From: Mycobacterium seoulense
Lineage (GTDB): Bacteria; Actinomycetota; Actinomycetes; Mycobacteriales; Mycobacteriaceae
NCBI RefSeq assembly: GCF_010731595.1
Contig: NZ_AP022582.1
Location: 3,720,001-3,784,000 of the forward strand
Direction of reading: 5' to 3'
Length of the DNA stretch: 64,000 bases
Program-made: the position numbers and the translations under genes
In this document: positions 1 through 8,389 of the stretch, piece after piece
Layout: each line of letters starts with the position of its first letter
Position numbering within the stretch: the stretch's first letter is position 1
The notes under the pieces: generated by a model
Told to the model about the DNA's origin: nothing
The model's input: the letters and a program-made list of their open reading frames with translations, nothing else
Databases searched by the model: none

Positions 1-48
1 ACAGCGAATCCGGCTGCGCGCACGCGTCCGCCGCCACTGGTCACTTTG

Positions 49-69
49 TAATGGAAACGATTTTCATTA
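49..69 (+). promoter_or_regulatory. Zur-type zinc operator and promoter
   Basis: A 21-bp near-perfect palindrome, with arms TAATGGAAA and TTTTCATTA around a CG/A centre. This is the form expected of a mycobacterial Zur (zinc uptake repressor) box. A TATTAT -10 element follows at 71-76, so the operator lies over the -35/spacer region. With zinc present, Zur would block the zinc importer genes directly downstream. The box is seen in the sequence; its binding protein is inferred from the motif and the genes it precedes. Confidence 0.82.
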
Positions 70-110
70 GTATTATGTGCGGCCGGCCGGCCAGCGAGAG
101 GAATTCGGAC

Positions 111-1055
111 GTGCGCATGGCGCTCAAGCGGGGACGAAGCGCGGTGGGCGATACGCTGCGCTGGCTGCCCGCCGTGCTGGTCCTGCTGGCCGGCGGCGCG
201 CTCACCGGTTGCGCCGGCCCGGCGCATCCGCACGCCGCCGCGGTCGTGGCCTCCACCGGCGTGTGGGGCAGCGTGGCGCGCGCCGTCACCGGCGGTCACG
301 TCGAGGTGAACTCGATCCTGACCGGGAGTGACATCGACCCGCACTCCTACCAGGCCAGCCCCTCGGACGCCGCCGCCATCACCGACGCCGGCCTGGTCGT
401 GTACAACGGCGGCGGCTACGACCCGTGGGTCGAGCAGGTGCTGGCCGGGCATCCCGGCGTCAAAGCGATCGGCGCCTACTCGTTCCTCAAGAGAACCACC
501 GTGGGAGGGCAGCCCGCCAACGAGCACGTCTTCTACGACCTCGACGTCGCCAAGTCGGTCGCCTTGGCCATCGCCGACCGGGTGGCCGTCATCGACCCGG
601 CCCATGCCGCCGACTACCGGGCCAACGCCGCCGGGTTCTGCCGCGACGCCGACGCGGTCGCCATCACCGAACACGCCATCGCCACCGCCTACCCCGGCAC
701 CCCGGTCGTCGCGACCGAACCGGTGGGCCACTACCTGCTGGCGGCGTCCGGACTGGTCAACCGCACGCCGCCCGCCTTCACCGCGGCCAACGAGAACGCG
801 ACGGACCCCGCACCGGCCGACATGGCGTTCGTCCTCGATCTGATCGACCACCGTCAGGTGTCGGCGCTGCTGGTCAACCCGCAGACGTCCACCGTCGCGA
901 TCAACGGGTTGCGGGATGCCGCGCGGCGCTCGGGTGTGCCGGTGACCGAGGTGAGCGAAACCCTGCCCGACGGAACCGATTACCTGACCTGGCAGCGCAG
1001 CACGGTCAACCAGCTGCTGGCCGCCCTGCAGTCGGGCCGGTCCGTACAGCCGTGA
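111..1055 (+). CDS. Zinc ABC transporter substrate-binding lipoprotein (ZnuA-like)
   Basis: Extracytoplasmic metal-binding lipoprotein that delivers Zn2+ to the permease encoded two genes downstream. I start it at GTG 111 because AGAGGA lies 8 nt upstream; an in-frame ATG at 51 would fall inside the Zur box. The product is 314 residues, with a basic N-terminus, a hydrophobic stretch and an LTGC lipobox. It has the cluster A-I fold signature: a VVASTGVWG opening strand, histidines in DPHSY, NEHVFYD and EPVGHYL, and a late acidic loop (DGTDYLTWQ) that would complete the metal site. Its stop overlaps the ATPase start by 4 nt, so the three genes form one operon. Metal specificity (Zn rather than Mn) rests on the Zur box. 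Confidence 0.88.
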   Translation: MRMALKRGRSAVGDTLRWLPAVLVLLAGGALTGCAGPAHPHAAAVVASTGVWGSVARAVTGGHVEVNSILTGSDIDPHSYQASPSDAAAITDAGLVVYNGGGYDPWVEQVLAGHPGVKAIGAYSFLKRTTVGGQPANEHVFYDLDVAKSVALAIADRVAVIDPAHAADYRANAAGFCRDADAVAITEHAIATAYPGTPVVATEPVGHYLLAASGLVNRTPPAFTAANENATDPAPADMAFVLDLIDHRQVSALLVNPQTSTVAINGLRDAARRSGVPVTEVSETLPDGTDYLTWQRSTVNQLLAALQSGRSVQP

Positions 1056-1876
1056 GCCTCGACGCGGCCCCGGCCGTCGACCCCTACCCGGACACCGTCT
1101 CGCTGCGCGGTGCCCGGCTGGCGTTCGGCGACCGCCTGCTGTGGGACCACCTCGACCTGTCGGTGTCGCGCGGCGAGTTCATCGCGGTCCTGGGCCCCAA
1201 CGGCAGCGGCAAGACGTCGCTGCTCAAGGTGCTGCTCGGGCAGCTGTCGCTGTCCGGCGGTGTCGCCCTGATCGACGGCAAGCCGATGAACTCGGGCAGC
1301 GGCCGCGTCGGCTACGTGCCGCAACACCGGCCGATGGACCACGACGTGATGCTTCGCGGACGCGACCTGGTCCGGCTGGGCATCGACGGACACCGCTGGG
1401 GCGCCATCCCGCTGACATCCGCCGGCCGGGCCCGCCGCCGCGCGGCCGTGGCCGACGCGCTGCGCCAGGTCAACGCCGAACACCTGGCAGACGTGCGGGT
1501 GGGTGTGATGTCGGGCGGCGAGCTGCAGCGCATGCGCATCGCGCAGGCTTTGGTCAGTGACCCGATGCTGCTGCTGTGCGACGAGCCGCTGCTGGCACTG
1601 GACCCGGCGAACGCGAAGCTGGTGTCGGCGCTGATCGAGCGCCGCCGCCGGGACGCCGCGACCACCGTCATCGTCGTCACCCACGACGTCAACGCGATCC
1701 TGCCGTACGTGGACCGGCTGGTGTATCTGGTCGACGGACGGTTCCGGATCGGCACCGTCGAAGAGGTGATGACGACGGAGACGCTCTCCCTGCTGTACCG
1801 GGCCGACATCCAGGTGGTCAAGGTCAAGGACCGCTACGTGGTGGTGGGCGACACCAACGACGGTGCCCACCCGTGA
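1052..1876 (+). CDS. Zinc ABC transporter ATP-binding protein (ZnuC-like)
   Basis: Cytoplasmic ATPase of the metal importer, 274 residues from GTG 1052, which overlaps the preceding stop as GTGA. Visible motifs are Walker A GPNGSGKT (residues 48-55), a Q-loop near YVPQHRP, the signature MSGGELQRM, Walker B LLLCDEPLLALD and the H-loop VVTHD. The whole nucleotide-binding domain is intact and of normal length for the MntB/ZnuC family. It is translationally coupled to both neighbours. A DALR-rich insert between the Q-loop and the signature is usual in actinobacterial members. Confidence 0.9.
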   Translation: MSLDAAPAVDPYPDTVSLRGARLAFGDRLLWDHLDLSVSRGEFIAVLGPNGSGKTSLLKVLLGQLSLSGGVALIDGKPMNSGSGRVGYVPQHRPMDHDVMLRGRDLVRLGIDGHRWGAIPLTSAGRARRRAAVADALRQVNAEHLADVRVGVMSGGELQRMRIAQALVSDPMLLLCDEPLLALDPANAKLVSALIERRRRDAATTVIVVTHDVNAILPYVDRLVYLVDGRFRIGTVEEVMTTETLSLLYRADIQVVKVKDRYVVVGDTNDGAHP

Positions 1877-2733
1877 ACCACCGGCTCACCGACGTCCTGG
1901 CCCACCTGCTCGACTTCGACGTCACCGCCCACCTGCTCGGGCATGACTTCGTGCGGCAAGCGCTGCTCGCCGCCGCGCTGCTGGGACTGGTGGCCGGGTT
2001 GATCGGGCCGTTCATCGTGATGCGTCAGATGTCGTTCGCCGTGCACGGCTCCAGCGAATTGTCTTTGACCGGAGCGGCTTTCGCGCTGCTGGTCGGCGTC
2101 GAGGTGGGAGTGGGGGCGCTGGTCGGCAGCGCGCTGGCGGCCGCGCTGTTCGGCGTCCTGGGGCGGCGGGCCCGCGAACGCGATTCGGTGATCGGCGTGG
2201 TGCTGGCCTTCGGGCTGGGCCTGGCGGTGCTGTTCATCTACCTCTACCCGGGCCGGACCGCGACCAGCTTCGCCTTGCTCACCGGCCAGATCGTCGGCGT
2301 CGGCTATACCGGGCTGACCATGCTGGCGCTGGTGTGCCTGCTCGTCATCGCCGTGCTGGCCACCTGTTACCGACCGCTGCTGTTCGCCACGGTCGATCCG
2401 GATGTCGCCGCGGCCCGCGGCGTGCCCGTCCGCGCGCTGGGCATCGTGTTCGCCGCGCTCGTCGGAGTGGTGGCCGCCCAGGCCGTGCAGATCGTCGGGG
2501 CGCTGCTGGTGATGTCGTTGCTGATCACCCCGGCCGCCGCGGCCGCCCGAGTGGTGGCCTCGCCTGCGGCGGCGATGGTGGTCTCGGTCCTCTTCGCCGA
2601 GGTTTCCGCCGTCGGCGGCATCGTGCTGTCGCTGGCGCCCGGTGTCCCGGTGTCGGTCTTCGTCGCAGGAATTTCGTTCCTGATCTATCTGGTCTGCTGG
2701 GCGCTGGGGCGCCGGAAGCAAGTCGCCGCCTAA
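1873..2733 (+). CDS. Zinc ABC transporter permease (ZnuB-like)
   Basis: Integral membrane subunit of the ABC-3 family, 286 residues, starting at GTG 1873 with a GTGA overlap on the ATPase gene. About eight or nine hydrophobic helices are visible. The family-typical block AARGVPVRALG, the coupling segment for the ATPase, is followed by helices rich in Ala, Val and Leu (GALLVMSLLITPAAAA). The protein would carry Zn2+ delivered by the lipoprotein. It is the last gene of the Zur-controlled operon; the next gene starts 40 bp on with its own features. Confidence 0.88.
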   Translation: MNHRLTDVLAHLLDFDVTAHLLGHDFVRQALLAAALLGLVAGLIGPFIVMRQMSFAVHGSSELSLTGAAFALLVGVEVGVGALVGSALAAALFGVLGRRARERDSVIGVVLAFGLGLAVLFIYLYPGRTATSFALLTGQIVGVGYTGLTMLALVCLLVIAVLATCYRPLLFATVDPDVAAARGVPVRALGIVFAALVGVVAAQAVQIVGALLVMSLLITPAAAAARVVASPAAAMVVSVLFAEVSAVGGIVLSLAPGVPVSVFVAGISFLIYLVCWALGRRKQVAA

Positions 2734-2773
2734 GCTTGTCGGCACAGACGGGCCCCGCGTCCGAAAGGCTCTG

Positions 2774-3484
2774 GTGCGTAGGCAATTCCCGGTCCTCCCG
2801 CTGGCGGCGCTGTGCGCCCTGACGGCCGGCTGCACCACCGTCGTCGGCGGTAGCCCCGCGCCCGCGGACACCCGCGGTCCGTTGCCGCAGGCCCCGGTGG
2901 CCGTCACCGCCCTGGACGCGCTGCTGCTCGACGCCGGGAAGATCAACGACATCCTGGGTGCGGGAATGCGGGTCCGGTATCGCACGCAGGAGATGTGGGA
3001 CTCGAGCCAGACGTTCAGCGAGACGAGCTGCTTGGCGATGGCCGGGCCCGCCCAGCGCATCGTCTATGCCGACACCGGCTGGACCGCGGTCCGCGGCGAG
3101 CGACTGGACGACAGCTTCGACGACCCCAAAGTGCGCAACGACTCCGTCAACCAGGCCGTGATCGCCTACCCCGCGGCCCGCCAGGCCAACACGTTCTACG
3201 ACGCCTCGGTCCGGAGGTGGTCCGCCTGTGCCAACCGCCGCTACGTCGACCATGCGCCCGGCCAGCCCGAGATCGCGTGGGCGGTGGCCGATGCCCACCA
3301 GGTCGGCGGCACGCTCAGCACGTCTGAAGAGCAGGAAGGCAGCGCGGACGACTGGCGGTGCCAGCGCGCGCTGACCGTGCGCAACAACATCGTCATCGAT
3401 GTGGCCGCCTGCGGCTCCTTCCTGCCCGGTGGGGCCGCCGTCGACGTGGCCCAACAGATCGCGGCGGCGGTCGTCACTCGGTAG
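2774..3484 (+). CDS. lppH: PknH sensor-like domain lipoprotein (LppH-like)
   Basis: Exported lipoprotein of 236 residues from GTG 2774 (AAGG about 7 nt upstream). The signal peptide ends in an LTAGC lipobox. The mature part resembles the extracytoplasmic sensor domain of the Ser/Thr kinase PknH: a central VNQAVIAYPAARQANTFYD segment, paired cysteines (SETSCLAM, WSACANR, DWRCQRAL, VAACGSF) that probably form two disulfides, and a C-terminal DVAQQIAAAV helix. No kinase domain is present. The position matches Rv3576 (lppH) next to the Rv3577-type hydrolase, except that pxpA is inserted between them. The ligand is unknown. Confidence 0.75.
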   Translation: MRRQFPVLPLAALCALTAGCTTVVGGSPAPADTRGPLPQAPVAVTALDALLLDAGKINDILGAGMRVRYRTQEMWDSSQTFSETSCLAMAGPAQRIVYADTGWTAVRGERLDDSFDDPKVRNDSVNQAVIAYPAARQANTFYDASVRRWSACANRRYVDHAPGQPEIAWAVADAHQVGGTLSTSEEQEGSADDWRCQRALTVRNNIVIDVAACGSFLPGGAAVDVAQQIAAAVVTR

Positions 3485-3546
3485 CGACGGGGAAGAAGAC
3501 GAGCGCCCCTCCGGATGGCGCTGGCGTCGCCCCATAAGCTGGGCGG

Positions 3547-4305
3547 GTGGCCCGTATCGACCTCAACGCCGACCTGGGCGAGGGCTTCGGCGTCTGGCGC
3601 CTCGGGGATGACGACGCGATGCTGGGGATCGTCACCAGCGCCAACGTGGCGTGCGGATTCCACGCCGGGGATCCCGCCGGCCTGCTGCGGGTCTGCCGGT
3701 CGGCCGCCGAGCGCGGCGTGCGGATCGGCGCGCAGGTGAGCTATCGCGACCTGGCCGGGTTCGGCAGGCGATTCATCGACGTCGCCGCCGACGACCTCGC
3801 CGCCGACGTGGCGTATCAGATCGGCGCGCTGCAGGCGATCGCGCGCGCGTCGGGTTCCGCGGTGTCCTACGTCAAACCCCATGGCGCGCTGTACAACACG
3901 ATCGTGACCCACCGCGATCAGGCGGCCGCGGTGGCCGAAGCGGTCCGGATGGTGGACCCGGCGCTGCCGGTGCTGGGCATGGCGGGCTCGGTGTTTTTCG
4001 ACGAGGCCGCGCGCCGGGGCCTGCGCACGGTGGCCGAGGCCTTCGCCGACCGTGCCTACCGGGCGGACGGCCAGTTGGTGTCTCGCCGCGAACCCGGTGC
4101 GGTGCTGCACGACCCGGCGGCGATCGCCGAGCGGGTGGTGGGCATGGTGACCTCGGGCCGGGTCGGTGCCGTCGACGGCACGTCGATCGCCGTTCGCGTG
4201 GAATCCGTTTGCGTGCACGGTGATTCACCCGACGCGGTGCAGATCGCCACCGCGGTCCGCGACCGGCTCGAGGCGGCCGGCGTCGAGATCGGGGCGTTCG
4301 GCTGA
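3547..4305 (+). CDS. pxpA: 5-oxoprolinase subunit A (LamB/YcsF family)
   Basis: PxpA, 252 residues, is a component of the ATP-dependent 5-oxoprolinase that opens pyroglutamate to glutamate. The family signatures are clear: [11 protein letters not shown] at the N-terminus, [37 protein letters not shown] and [10 protein letters not shown] near the C-terminus. The length is normal. A TAAGCT -10 at 3535-3540 lies 6 nt before GTG 3547 and no Shine-Dalgarno is present, so the mRNA is probably leaderless. pxpB and pxpC are not adjacent, so partner subunits must be elsewhere if the enzyme is active. The next gene starts within its stop codon (TGATG). Confidence 0.9.
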   Translation: MARIDLNADLGEGFGVWRLGDDDAMLGIVTSANVACGFHAGDPAGLLRVCRSAAERGVRIGAQVSYRDLAGFGRRFIDVAADDLAADVAYQIGALQAIARASGSAVSYVKPHGALYNTIVTHRDQAAAVAEAVRMVDPALPVLGMAGSVFFDEAARRGLRTVAEAFADRAYRADGQLVSRREPGAVLHDPAAIAERVVGMVTSGRVGAVDGTSIAVRVESVCVHGDSPDAVQIATAVRDRLEAAGVEIGAFG

Positions 4306-5222
4306 TGCGGCTGAAACTCGGCCGGCCCGACATCGGACGGTACGCGGATCGGTTCGACGCGCCCGCCGCCGAGCCCGGGTCGCCGTCGGTGACGTGGATG
4401 GGTGTGGCGACGCTGCTCGTCGACGACGGGTCCTCGGCCCTGCTGACCGACGGCTACTTCTCCCGGCCGAGCCTGGCGCGGGTGGCCGCCGGCCGGGTGG
4501 CGCCGTCGCCGGCCCGCGTGGACGGCTGCCTGGCCCGGGCTAAGGTGTCCCGGCTGGAGGCCGTGATTGCGGTGCACACCCATATCGACCACGCGCTGGA
4601 TTCCGCGCTGGTCGCCGACCGCACCGGCGCCCGGCTGGTCGGCGGCCGCTCGGCGGCCAACGTCGGACGCGGGCACGGGCTGCCCGAGGACCGCCTCGTG
4701 GTCGCCGTCGGCGGCGAGCCGATCACGTTGGGCCCCTACGACGTGACGCTGGTGGAGTCGCATCACTGCCCCCCGGACCGGTTTCCCGGCACGATCGACG
4801 CGCCGCTGACCCCGCCGGTCAGGGCGTCCGCCTACCGCTGCGGGGAGGCCTGGTCGACGCTGGTGCACCACCGGCCGACGGGACAGCGCCTGCTGATCCA
4901 GGGCAGCGCCGGTTTCGTCGAGGGCGCGCTCGCCGGCCGGCGCGCCGATGCGGTCTATCTGTCGGTCGGGCAGCTGGGGCTGCAGCCCAGCTCGTACGTG
5001 ACCGACTACTGGGCCCAGACCGTGCGCGCGGTCGGGGCGCGCCGGGTGATCCTCATTCACTGGGACGACTTCTTCCGGCCGCTGTCAAAACCGCTGCGCG
5101 CCCTGCCCTACGCGGGCGACGACTTGGACGTGTCCATCCGCCGCCTCGACGAGTTGGCCGCTGCCGACGGTGTCGCGCTGCACCTTCCGACGGTGTGGCG
5201 GCGCGAGAACCCCTGGGCGTGA
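4305..5222 (+). CDS. MBL-fold metallohydrolase (Rv3577-like)
   Basis: Metallo-beta-lactamase-fold protein of 305 residues, coupled to pxpA by a one-base TGATG overlap. The metal motif is HTHIDHALDS (HxHxDH) near residues 88-93, followed by VESHHCP, a GSAGFVEG strand and LIHWDDFF carrying the last histidine. This pattern resembles the UlaG-like/RomA-type branch of the superfamily rather than lactamases or glyoxalase II. The substrate cannot be read from the sequence. Gene order (lppH, this gene, arsB-like) matches Rv3576-Rv3578. Confidence 0.8.
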   Translation: MRLKLGRPDIGRYADRFDAPAAEPGSPSVTWMGVATLLVDDGSSALLTDGYFSRPSLARVAAGRVAPSPARVDGCLARAKVSRLEAVIAVHTHIDHALDSALVADRTGARLVGGRSAANVGRGHGLPEDRLVVAVGGEPITLGPYDVTLVESHHCPPDRFPGTIDAPLTPPVRASAYRCGEAWSTLVHHRPTGQRLLIQGSAGFVEGALAGRRADAVYLSVGQLGLQPSSYVTDYWAQTVRAVGARRVILIHWDDFFRPLSKPLRALPYAGDDLDVSIRRLDELAAADGVALHLPTVWRRENPWA

Positions 5223-5238
5223 AGCGGTCTCAGAAACC

Positions 5239-6480
5239 TTGACCCTAACCCTCGCCCTGGTGCTGCTCGCTGCCGTCCTGGCCTTCGCCGTCGTGCGTCC
5301 GAGGGGTCTGCCGGAGGCGGTGGCGGCGATTCCCGCGGCGTTCATCCTGATCGCGGTCGGCGCGATATCGGTGCGCCAGGCGGCCGACGAGGTGGCCGGG
5401 CTGTCGGGCGTGGTCGGGTTCCTGGGCGCGGTGCTGGTGCTGGCCAAGCTGTGCGACGACGAGGGCCTGTTCGAGGCGGCCGGTGCGGCGATCGCGCGCG
5501 GCCGCGTCGGCTCGGGTGGCCTGCTTCGGCGGGTGTTCGTCATCGCCTCCCTGATCACCGCCGTGCTGAGCCTGGACACCGCGGTGGTGTTGCTGACCCC
5601 GGTGGTGCTGGCCGCCGTCCGCCGGCTGCGAACCCCGGTGCGGCCGTACGCCTATGCCACCGCGCATTTGGCCAACGGCGCCTCCCTGCTGCTGCCGGTG
5701 TCGAACCTGACCAACCTGCTGGCGTTTCACACCGCCGGCCTCTCGTTCACACGGTTCACCCTGTTGATGGCCTTGCCGTGGGTGGGCGCGGTGGTCACGC
5801 TGTATGCGGTATTCCGCTGGTTCTTCGCCGGTGACCTGCGGGTGCAGCCGCACCCGGAGGAACCCGGGCCGGCGCCGCGGCCCCCGGTGTTCGTGCTGGT
5901 GGTGGTGGGGCTGACGCTGGCCGGGTTCGCGGTGGCCCAGTCCATCGGGGTGGCCCCGGCCTGGGTGGCGCTCGCCGGTGCCGCCGCGCTGGCCGTTCGC
6001 AGCCTGAACCGGGGAAACACCTCGGTGGCCGACATCGCGCGGTCGGCGCACGTGTCGTTCCTGGTGTTCGTGCTCGCGCTGGGCGTCGTCGTGCGGGCCG
6101 TCATGCTCGGCGGCGTGGACAGGGCGATGTCGGCGGTGCTGCCGTCCGGTTCGGCACTGCCCGCGCTGCTCGCCATCGCCGCGGTGGCCGCGGTGCTGGC
6201 CAACGTCGTGAACAACCTGCCCGCCACCCTGGTGCTGCTGCCGCTGGTCGCGCCGAGCGGACCGGTCGCCGTCCTGGCCGTCCTGCTCGGGGTGAACATC
6301 GGACCGAACCTGACCTACGTCGGTTCGCTGTCGAACCTGTTGTGGCGGCGCGTGCTTCGCCAGCACGACGTCGATGCCGGGGTCGGGGAATACACCCGAC
6401 TCGGGCTGTGCACCGTGCCCCTGTCGCTGGTGGTCGCGGTGGTCGCGCTGTGGGCGTCGGCGCGCCTGCTCGGCGCCTAA
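5239..6480 (+). CDS. ArsB/SLC13-family membrane permease (ArsB2-like)
   Basis: Multispanning inner-membrane transporter, 413 residues if started at TTG 5239; no better in-frame start lies closer to the hydrophobic N-terminus. About ten helices are visible, with the internal repeat of the ion-transporter superfamily: SLDTAVVLLTPVV in the first half and NVVNNLPATLVLLP plus GVNIGPNLTYVGSLSN in the second. The order matches Rv3578, annotated arsB2. Arsenite export is only a family guess; no arsR or arsC lies beside it, and anion or dicarboxylate transport is equally possible. Its stop overlaps the convergent glycerophosphodiesterase gene by 4 nt. Confidence 0.75.
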   Translation: MTLTLALVLLAAVLAFAVVRPRGLPEAVAAIPAAFILIAVGAISVRQAADEVAGLSGVVGFLGAVLVLAKLCDDEGLFEAAGAAIARGRVGSGGLLRRVFVIASLITAVLSLDTAVVLLTPVVLAAVRRLRTPVRPYAYATAHLANGASLLLPVSNLTNLLAFHTAGLSFTRFTLLMALPWVGAVVTLYAVFRWFFAGDLRVQPHPEEPGPAPRPPVFVLVVVGLTLAGFAVAQSIGVAPAWVALAGAAALAVRSLNRGNTSVADIARSAHVSFLVFVLALGVVVRAVMLGGVDRAMSAVLPSGSALPALLAIAAVAAVLANVVNNLPATLVLLPLVAPSGPVAVLAVLLGVNIGPNLTYVGSLSNLLWRRVLRQHDVDAGVGEYTRLGLCTVPLSLVVAVVALWASARLLGA

Positions 6481-7451
6481 CCGCGGTGGTAGGCCGGCGG
6501 CAGCGGCATGCCGAGCTGCGCCAGGACGCCCCGCAGCAGGGTCGGGTAGTCGGTGATGATGCCGTCGACGCCGTCGGCGATCTGTTCGCGCATGGCGGCC
6601 ACGTCGTCGACCGTCCACGGGATTACCTTGAGTCCCAACGAATGCGCGTGGTCGACATAGGGCGCGCCGGTGACCAGCTGGTAGCGGGGCGAGACGATGT
6701 CCGCGCCCGCCGATTTCGCCCCGATCATCGGGTCGCCGATCAGGGCGGGGTCTTCACCGGCCAGCCACGGCGATCCCGGTACCCAGGTGTCCTCGTTGTA
6801 CAACGCCACCAACGGAATCGAGGGCTCGTCCCGGCGCACCATCGGCAGGGTCCGCCAGTCGAAGCTCTGGATCTCCACCCGGTCGACCTTGCCGGCCGAC
6901 CTGACCGCCGCCAGGATCACGTCGACGAACTGCTGCGGGTCGGCCGACGTGCCGGGCATGTCGGCCGCCACCTTCGTCTCGATGTTGTAGCGCACGGCGG
7001 CACGGTAGGAATCGGCGAGGGCGAACACCTCCGGCAGGATGGCTATCTTGTTGCCCCGCACCACTTCGGCATCGGGGAATTCGGCCAGGCGCCGTCCGCA
7101 GTCGAGGGTGCGGATTTGTGCCAGGGTGAGCTCGTGCACCAACTTGCCCACGTAGGGATACTGCGGATCGCCGGCGAACGCGGGCGCGGTGTCGGCGCAT
7201 TTCTCCGCGTCGATCGTCGGGTCGTGCCACACCAGCGGTTGCCCGTCTCTGGTGATGTTGATGTCGAGTTCGAGTGTGTCGACGCCCAATTCGATGGATT
7301 TCGCGAACGCCCGCAACGACTCCTCGGTGGTCTCGCCGCGCCCCCCGCGGTGAGCCTGCAGGTCGAATTCGGGCGTCCTGGCGCCGGCCGGGGGCGCAAG
7401 CGCAACAAGGAGGGCCAGCGCGGCGCCGAAACGCGCGAGCCGGCGACGCAC
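6477..7451 (-). CDS. Secreted glycerophosphodiester phosphodiesterase
   Basis: GDPD-family enzyme of 324 residues from GTG 7451. A signal peptide (MRRRLARFG followed by an Ala/Leu core and PPAGARTPEF) predicts export. Catalytic features are AHRGGRGETTEES (residues about 33-45), LELDINITRDGQPLVWHD (the E/D metal ligands and second His), a YNIETKV strand and the late IPWTVDD. It would cleave glycerophosphodiesters to glycerol-3-phosphate and an alcohol outside the cytoplasm. I do not recall a counterpart here in M. tuberculosis between arsB2 and Rv3579c, so it may be an insertion or a deletion in that lineage. It lies 5 bp downstream of rlmB. Confidence 0.87.
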   Translation of the reverse strand: MRRRLARFGAALALLVALAPPAGARTPEFDLQAHRGGRGETTEESLRAFAKSIELGVDTLELDINITRDGQPLVWHDPTIDAEKCADTAPAFAGDPQYPYVGKLVHELTLAQIRTLDCGRRLAEFPDAEVVRGNKIAILPEVFALADSYRAAVRYNIETKVAADMPGTSADPQQFVDVILAAVRSAGKVDRVEIQSFDWRTLPMVRRDEPSIPLVALYNEDTWVPGSPWLAGEDPALIGDPMIGAKSAGADIVSPRYQLVTGAPYVDHAHSLGLKVIPWTVDDVAAMREQIADGVDGIITDYPTLLRGVLAQLGMPLPPAYHRG

Positions 7452-7456
7452 CGCAG

Positions 7457-8389
7457 TTAACCCCTGCGCTGGCGGGCGATTTCGGCGAGCACCACGCCGG
7501 CGGCCACCGAGGCGTTCAGCGATTCGGCGTGCCCCGCCATCGGGATGGACACCACCTCGTCGCAGTTCTGCCGCACCAGGCGCGACAACCCCTTGCCTTC
7601 CGATCCGACAACCACCACCAGTGGGTCGGCGCCGTCGATGTCGTCGACCACGGTGTCACCGTCGGCGTCCAGGCCGATCACCCTGATCCCCCGGTCGGCC
7701 CAATCCTTCAGCGTCCTGGTGAGATTGGTGGCCCTGGCCACCGGGAGGCGGGCCGCGGCCCCGGCGCTGGTGCGCCAGGCCACCGCCGTCACCGACGCCG
7801 AGCGCCGCTGCGGGATCAGGACACCGTGGCCGCCGAAGGCCGCGACCGAACGCACGATCGCCCCCAGGTTGCGGGGATCGGAGATGTTGTCCAACGCGAC
7901 CAACAGCGCGGGCGGCGAACCGAGCGCCGCGGTCAGCAGGTCGTCGGGGTGGGCGTAGTTATACGGCGGCACCTGCAACGCGATGCCCTGATGCAGGTGG
8001 TTGGCGGTCATCCGGTCCAGGTCGGCGCGTGGCACCTCGAGGATCGAGATCCCCGAATCCGCCGCGCGGGCAACGCATTCGGTTACCCGTTCGTCGGCCT
8101 CGGTGCCCAGGGCCACGTAGAGCGCGGTCGCCGGAACGCCGGCGCGCAGGCACTCCAGCACCGGGTTGCGCCCGAGCACCGTTTCCGTCTCGTCGGTGGC
8201 CCGCTTGGTGGGCCGCCGCGACGGGGACTGGGCGCGCTTGGCGGCGGGGTGGTTGGGACGCAGGTGCGCCGGCGGCGTCGGACCGCGCCCCTCCAGCCCG
8301 CGGCGGCGCTGGCCGCCCGAACCCACGGTGGCCCCCTTCTTGGAGCCCGCTTTGCGCACGGCCCCGCGGCGCTTCGAATTGCCGGCCAT
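7457..8389 (-). CDS. rlmB: 23S rRNA (guanosine-2'-O-)-methyltransferase, TrmH/SpoU family
   Basis: SPOUT methyltransferase of 310 residues, beginning at the ATG that directly follows the cysS stop (TAGATG). The catalytic core starts near residue 70 with [11 protein letters not shown]. It contains [19 protein letters not shown] (motif 1), [10 protein letters not shown] (motif 2) and [19 protein letters not shown] (motif 3), the AdoMet-binding trefoil knot. It probably methylates G2251 of 23S rRNA. The first 70 or so residues are a very basic, low-complexity Arg/Lys/Gly/Pro tail, probably RNA-binding and disordered. It matches Rv3579c. Confidence 0.9.
   Translation of the reverse strand: MAGNSKRRGAVRKAGSKKGATVGSGGQRRRGLEGRGPTPPAHLRPNHPAAKRAQSPSRRPTKRATDETETVLGRNPVLECLRAGVPATALYVALGTEADERVTECVARAADSGISILEVPRADLDRMTANHLHQGIALQVPPYNYAHPDDLLTAALGSPPALLVALDNISDPRNLGAIVRSVAAFGGHGVLIPQRRSASVTAVAWRTSAGAAARLPVARATNLTRTLKDWADRGIRVIGLDADGDTVVDDIDGADPLVVVVGSEGKGLSRLVRQNCDEVVSIPMAGHAESLNASVAAGVVLAEIARQRRG

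Noticed and set aside
51..110. ATG 51 as start of the zinc-binding lipoprotein
   Set aside because: It lies inside the Zur operator and upstream of the -10. GTG 111 has a Shine-Dalgarno and gives a proper signal peptide.
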